Assembly: GCA_913774795.1 (NCBI GenBank)
Contig: CAJYIL010000092.1
Location: 1-8,592 of the forward strand
DNA length: 8,592 nucleotides
Reading direction: 5' to 3'
Source of the DNA: Pseudobdellovibrionaceae bacterium
Lineage (GTDB): Bacteria > Bdellovibrionota > Bdellovibrionia > Bdellovibrionales > JAMPXM01
The notes beneath the pieces are model-generated. The model was not told where the DNA came from and searched no databases. It worked only from the letters and a program-made list of their open reading frames with translations. Both the position numbers and the translations under genes were made by a program. Of this stretch, positions 5,384 to 8,592 are shown piece after piece (within the stretch, counting starts at the first letter, position 1; every line of letters starts with the position of its first letter).

Positions 5384-6898
5384 ATGCAGTTTTCGAGAAT
5401 GATTCTCATCGCCATGGGCCTGTTCGTGAGCGGTTGCGCCACGATCGGCCGCGACGGCCGCAACCAGGCCGTGCTTATTCAGAGTGATCCGCCGGGCGCC
5501 GAGATCATTCTCGATGGAAAAAGCGTGGGACAAACCCCGAAATATATCTTCGTCCCGCGCGAGAAGAGCCCTCAACTCACCCTTCGTCGAGACGGCTTGA
5601 GTAAAGACGTCGAATTGAAAACGAAGTACCGCTGGGGTGCGAGCTTTTTCTCAAACCTCGTTTTCTATATCGGTGCCCCGGTCGGATGGCTGGTCGATTT
5701 TGCGAGCGGCAGTGCCTGGAATCCCCAAGACCCTGAAGTGACGCGCTTTAAACCCGATACGGCGGTCTCGCTCGATGAACAGTCGATCGACGACTCCCTC
5801 CCTCCGATCACGACCGTCGCGATCGCGCCACCGAATGCCGAGAACCTTGAGCTTTCGAACGCCGCGATTCCAGTCTTAAAGGAGGCCGTGAGCGAACGTC
5901 AGGCGCTTTTTGGTTACAAGCTTCTCCCCTATGACGAAACGCTCCCGCAGTTTCTTCACCGTGGTTACGACTTCGACGCAAGCGGCTCCGAAGACGAAAA
6001 GCGGTTTCTCTACCAATCGCTTAACACCGAAGGCGTCTGGCACTCGTCATTCGTTCGCGATGGCGATTCGATGAAACTTCAGGCGAAACTTGAAGACACC
6101 CGCACGCGCAAGATCGCGGACGAACTCGACATCACGCTCGACCCGTCAGACGAACGCTCACGCGCTTACGCGCAAGGCTTTAACCTCTTCACATTGCCGA
6201 ACGCGGTGACCTTCTCTTTAACAACTCAATACTTCACGTACGACCGCCCAAACGACGGAAGCATCTCGCTCCAAGCCGCCGACACCCGCCAATGGTGGCA
6301 AAAGGGCCTGCAATACGTGAGTGCGCTTTCGATTACCAATCTCCCGACGTATCGCCCGGAACGCTCGGGGCGCTGGAGTGTGAACTTCATCCCGATCTTG
6401 CGAGTCTCACGACGTGATTTGGTGGCCAATGGGTCGCAAGAAGTCGACGGACAAGAGTTCACACGCTGGCTGGCGGCCGTCGGATACGGCCCCGAGATCG
6501 GCTATCAAGTCGGCCGACATTTCTTTTATTTCGATCTCGTTTTGAATGCGACCTGGACCAACATTTCATGGATGAACGGCGGTCAAGAAGTGACGGTCGC
6601 GCGCTCCGGCTTTCAGACCTCGCTGGAGTTCGGCTACCTTTACTCGATCAACGATATCTGGAGTGTACGGCTGTTTGCGGCTTCGTTCCCGGAGAATTCC
6701 GAGGCGTGGCGCGAAGCTCTTCGCAAAACATCGAATGGAACAATCGGCTCTCAAGCCGAAGGCGCCGCGAACAATTCGACGGCGGGAATCTCTTTAGGAT
6801 TTAACTTCGAACCTTTCTTGGTGCGAACGTTCCGGGAGAAAATTAGAAAGGCGCCCCCGGTGATTCCGACGACGCCTTATCAAGCTTCAAGATTTTGA
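5384..6898 (+). CDS. PEGA-domain outer-membrane lipoprotein with beta-barrel-like C-terminus
   Basis: This 504-residue protein begins with a lipoprotein signal (lipobox Val-Ser-Gly-Cys18). Ala follows the Cys, so outer-membrane sorting is expected. Residues 28-82 form a PEGA domain (SDPPGAEIILDGKSVGQTP), a surface or wall-associated beta module. A hydrophobic segment lies at 88-108. Residues 140-252 have the VAIAPP...L...GYKLLP...EGVWHSSFVRDGDSMKLQAKLEDT pattern, reminiscent of TolB-N/LpoB-like periplasmic domains. From about 330 on, alternating aromatic strands (GYGPEIGYQVGRHFFYFDLVLNA, cut here to its character; GFQTSLEFGYLY; AGISLGFNF) look like a small outer-membrane beta-barrel. ATG 5384 has a weak AAGG ribosome-binding site 4 nt away; Met6 (5399) is an alternative start. 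It stands alone, divergent from aconitase. The lipobox and PEGA calls are firm; the other domains are inferred from pattern. Confidence 0.82.
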   Translation: MQFSRMILIAMGLFVSGCATIGRDGRNQAVLIQSDPPGAEIILDGKSVGQTPKYIFVPREKSPQLTLRRDGLSKDVELKTKYRWGASFFSNLVFYIGAPVGWLVDFASGSAWNPQDPEVTRFKPDTAVSLDEQSIDDSLPPITTVAIAPPNAENLELSNAAIPVLKEAVSERQALFGYKLLPYDETLPQFLHRGYDFDASGSEDEKRFLYQSLNTEGVWHSSFVRDGDSMKLQAKLEDTRTRKIADELDITLDPSDERSRAYAQGFNLFTLPNAVTFSLTTQYFTYDRPNDGSISLQAADTRQWWQKGLQYVSALSITNLPTYRPERSGRWSVNFIPILRVSRRDLVANGSQEVDGQEFTRWLAAVGYGPEIGYQVGRHFFYFDLVLNATWTNISWMNGGQEVTVARSGFQTSLEFGYLYSINDIWSVRLFAASFPENSEAWREALRKTSNGTIGSQAEGAANNSTAGISLGFNFEPFLVRTFREKIRKAPPVIPTTPYQASRF

Positions 6899-6907
6899 GC
6901 TCACGAA

Positions 6908-7255
6908 TCAGTCGTCGTGCTGGAAGTAGCAAGTCACGCGAACACCGTTGTCCATCTCACGTGTACGGCCGGCTCCCCACTTCGCGACGACTTGGTCGTC
7001 TTGGTGATCTGTTGCGATTTGCACGTAAGTTGAACCCCAGAGGACATAAGGCTTCAAAGCGACCGCTGTTCCGCCCACGTTGAGCATCTGTTCAGTTTCG
7101 AGCTGCGCGATCTCCCACTGAGTCGCCGCTTGATCTTGACCCCGCTCAGCGACGCAAGTCAGGAGAACGTCGCCGTTTTGGCCGGCGTTCGCATTGGGCG
7201 CGAGCAAGAGACACAGGAAAAACACGGCGGCGTAGATCAAAATTGCACGGAGCAT
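6908..7255 (-). CDS. Small secreted protein, hypothetical
   Basis: This 115-residue protein has a clear signal peptide (residues 1-24, cut after ANA), so it is exported to the periplasm or beyond. The mature part holds two cysteines, C34 and C109, which could form one disulphide tying the ends together. It has a mostly polar, beta-rich look (LKPYVLWGSTYVQIATDHQ). I recognise no family. The start at ATG 7255 is chosen because the signal peptide begins there and AAGG lies about 11 nt upstream. The frame stays open to an ATG at 7369, but that extension would cross the terminator of the upstream gene. It lies downstream of topoisomerase VI-A but is separated by that terminator, so it is probably its own unit. 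It converges on the lipoprotein gene with a gap of only 9 nt. Confidence 0.78.
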   Translation of the reverse strand: MLRAILIYAAVFFLCLLLAPNANAGQNGDVLLTCVAERGQDQAATQWEIAQLETEQMLNVGGTAVALKPYVLWGSTYVQIATDHQDDQVVAKWGAGRTREMDNGVRVTCYFQHDD

Positions 7256-7333
7256 CTGTGGCGGATCCTTGGCTTGGGGGTTCGCCGTCGTACCACACCC
7301 CTGCCAACGCCCCTCGCGCGAACGCGCCCAGCG
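7256..7333 (-). other. Leader of the small secreted gene
   Basis: This stretch lies between the topoisomerase VI-A terminator and the small secreted gene and probably holds the latter's promoter. A minus-strand TTGGCA has no good -10 at 16-18 nt. An inverted repeat GCGCG-AA-CGCGC (7316-7327) is present. I see no riboswitch or RNA gene in it. Confidence 0.35.
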
Positions 7334-7377
7334 CAAAAAACACTCGGCGATTGCAGGGACTACCCACAACCGCCGAG
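7334..7377 (-). terminator. Intrinsic terminator of the topoisomerase VI-A gene
   Basis: Reading leftward, CTCGGCGGTTG (7377-7367) pairs with CAATCGCCGAG (7353-7343). This gives an 11-bp stem with one G-U wobble and a 13-nt loop, followed by TGTTTTTTG. It lies about 30 nt after the stop of the topoisomerase gene and on its strand, which makes it a good rho-independent terminator. Confidence 0.85.
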
Positions 7378-7408
7378 AGGAAAATACCTAAAATGTGAGG
7401 CCCGAGCC

Positions 7409-8572
7409 TTAGATAAACGAGCCGCGCTTGATCTTGTCGACCAAGATTTCTTCCATGATCCGCGGATTGCGAGGATCGACGGCGAAGAGCGACTGCTGCT
7501 CGCAACGCTTCTTCTCTTTGATCAACCATTCGAGGATCGCCGAGAGGCGCTTATTCTTTTTGTCCTGGAAGAACGGGTCGTTTTGGAGAGCGTCTTTCGC
7601 TTTCTTCAACGAGCGGCCTTCTTGCGGATCTTTGTCGTTTACGTTGTAGCAATCGAGATCGTAGCGCTTCACATCCTCCGGCAAAACGCCGAGGAAGCGA
7701 ACGTCAGGCGCCGAGAAGTCAGAGTTACGAATCAACGAAGCGGCCGAGCCCGCTTTGAGCGTACGGAAGATGTTTTGCATCGTGTACGCATCGAGATCTC
7801 CGAAGAAGTACATCGGCACACCGAGCTGCTCTTGGATCAGTTTGCACCAGCCGCGAACGCCATTTGACGGAACCCCTTGGGCGCCCATGACGATACAGTT
7901 ATGACGCTTCGTCATTCCGTTCGTCACGAGCGTTCCCGCCGTACCTTCGGACTCGACGACGAGGACGAAATCGACTTTCTTCTTCGTCTTCAGCTTCAAC
8001 GCTTGCGGACGGTTCTTCGGTTGGAACGGTGATGTTCCGAGCGTCGAAAGATCGATCGTAGCCGTTGTTCCATCAGTCAAAGTCTCAGTTACGACGAGGT
8101 TCTGAGAGTACGTTTGGCCACCGCGGTCGTTGGCGAAACAGTTCAACTCTTCACGGTAAACTTCGAGCATGTCGCCGATGAAGTCGATGGCCGCATCACA
8201 CTCCGACTGATCGCCGAAATCGAGAGGCTTTAGACGCTTATCCGCTTTCACCGCACCTTTGGCGATGTAGTAGTACTCACGATACGTCTGCACACCGCCG
8301 GTCTCGATTCTCATCAAGAGCTGTTCGAGCATGAAGATCACGCGCGACATTTTCTGGACAGAAGAAACGTTGAGCTCCGTGCGCACTTTCTTATCGCCCG
8401 GAGTGAGGAAGCCGACTTTCGGGTTGTAAAAAGCGTTATCGAGCGCGCACTTCACGGCTTCGAGAACCGGACGATTGCCGCTCTCGAGCTCCGACAACAT
8501 CGTATCGCACAGAAGGCGAGCTTCTTTCGGGATATCTTTCGTTAATTTACGGACGCGGATGACTTTATCCAT
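7409..8572 (-). CDS. top6A: DNA topoisomerase VI subunit A (Spo11-like)
   Basis: This is the cleavage subunit of the type IIB topoisomerase, which with subunit B (a GHKL ATPase) makes ATP-dependent double-strand passages in DNA. Its 387 residues are normal for the family. The winged-helix part has TYREYYYIAKG (96-106), equivalent to the R(D/E)xYY catalytic motif, with Arg98 and the nucleophile probably Tyr102. The Toprim part has Glu207 (VVESEG), a GVP...R segment (233-240) matching GyPd..R, and Asp259/Asp261 in GDLDAYT. Most relatives have DxDP(Y/W)G here, so Pro is Ala and Gly is Thr. A KAGS segment and a KKRCEQQSL segment near the C-terminus match family positions. The start is ATG 8572 with AAAGGA 5 nt upstream. 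The B subunit is expected upstream, outside the window. Confidence 0.9.
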   Translation of the reverse strand: MDKVIRVRKLTKDIPKEARLLCDTMLSELESGNRPVLEAVKCALDNAFYNPKVGFLTPGDKKVRTELNVSSVQKMSRVIFMLEQLLMRIETGGVQTYREYYYIAKGAVKADKRLKPLDFGDQSECDAAIDFIGDMLEVYREELNCFANDRGGQTYSQNLVVTETLTDGTTATIDLSTLGTSPFQPKNRPQALKLKTKKKVDFVLVVESEGTAGTLVTNGMTKRHNCIVMGAQGVPSNGVRGWCKLIQEQLGVPMYFFGDLDAYTMQNIFRTLKAGSAASLIRNSDFSAPDVRFLGVLPEDVKRYDLDCYNVNDKDPQEGRSLKKAKDALQNDPFFQDKKNKRLSAILEWLIKEKKRCEQQSLFAVDPRNPRIMEEILVDKIKRGSFI

Positions 8573-8577
8573 GAGTG

Positions 8578-8583
8578 TCCTTT
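8578..8583 (-). promoter_or_regulatory. Ribosome-binding site of topoisomerase VI-A
   Basis: AAAGGA on the minus strand ends 5 nt before ATG 8572 and fixes the start. A TAA triplet at 8584-8582 overlaps it and could be the stop of an upstream gene (perhaps the B subunit), which would imply translational coupling. Too little sequence remains to prove this. Confidence 0.6.
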
Positions 8584-8592
8584 ACTTCGATG

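Noticed and set aside
7316..7327. GCGCG-AA-CGCGC inverted repeat
   Set aside because: It is short and all G/C in arms, with a 2-nt centre; this is easily expected by chance in GC-rich sequence, and no T run follows.
7256..7369. Longer start (ATG 7369) for the small secreted protein
   Set aside because: The extension would run through the topoisomerase VI-A terminator stem and put 38 non-hydrophobic residues before the signal peptide.
7130..7867. 245-residue rightward ORF over the topoisomerase VI-A 3' end
   Set aside because: It runs antisense across two genes and a terminator, has no signal, and no recognisable domain.

Overview
The window suggests a Gram-negative bacterium of moderately high GC (roughly mid-50s %), most likely a member of the Bdellovibrio-like lineages (Bdellovibrionota). 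This is an inference from the gene mix: tandem secreted DUF4360 proteins, a PEGA-domain outer-membrane lipoprotein, a mitochondrial-type aconitase and a bacterial copy of topoisomerase VI subunit A. No rRNA, tRNA, mobile element or CRISPR array was seen, so the assignment rests on protein content alone.

Layout. Positions 1-2728 run rightward. They hold the 3' part of a biotin-protein ligase (birA), a membrane-anchored GyrI-like protein whose ribosome-binding site overlaps the birA stop codon, and then two tandem secreted DUF4360 paralogues separated by only 28 nt. Positions 2725-5288 run leftward: a small two-helix membrane protein whose stop overlaps the last DUF4360 stop, a strong intrinsic terminator, and the 758-residue aconitate hydratase. 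A 95-nt divergent spacer separates aconitase from a rightward 504-residue lipoprotein (5384-6898). This converges on a leftward small secreted protein (6908-7255). Upstream of that is topoisomerase VI subunit A (7409-8572), with its own intrinsic terminator and its start 20 bases from the window edge.

How the genes relate. Aconitase is core TCA-cycle metabolism, and BirA biotinylates carboxylase carrier proteins. The other products are envelope or secreted proteins, or part of a type IIB topoisomerase that needs a B subunit not in this window. Apart from the tight birA/gyrI-like pair and the DUF4360 pair, the window is a series of short, independent transcription units rather than one pathway.

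The points most worth a second look are: the GyrI-like protein, which shares architecture and several motif stretches with animal TEX264; the topoisomerase VI-A with an altered Toprim DxD motif; and the lipoprotein that joins a PEGA domain, a TolB-N/LpoB-like middle region and a beta-barrel-like C-terminus. I found no clear evidence of a defence system or a mobile system.
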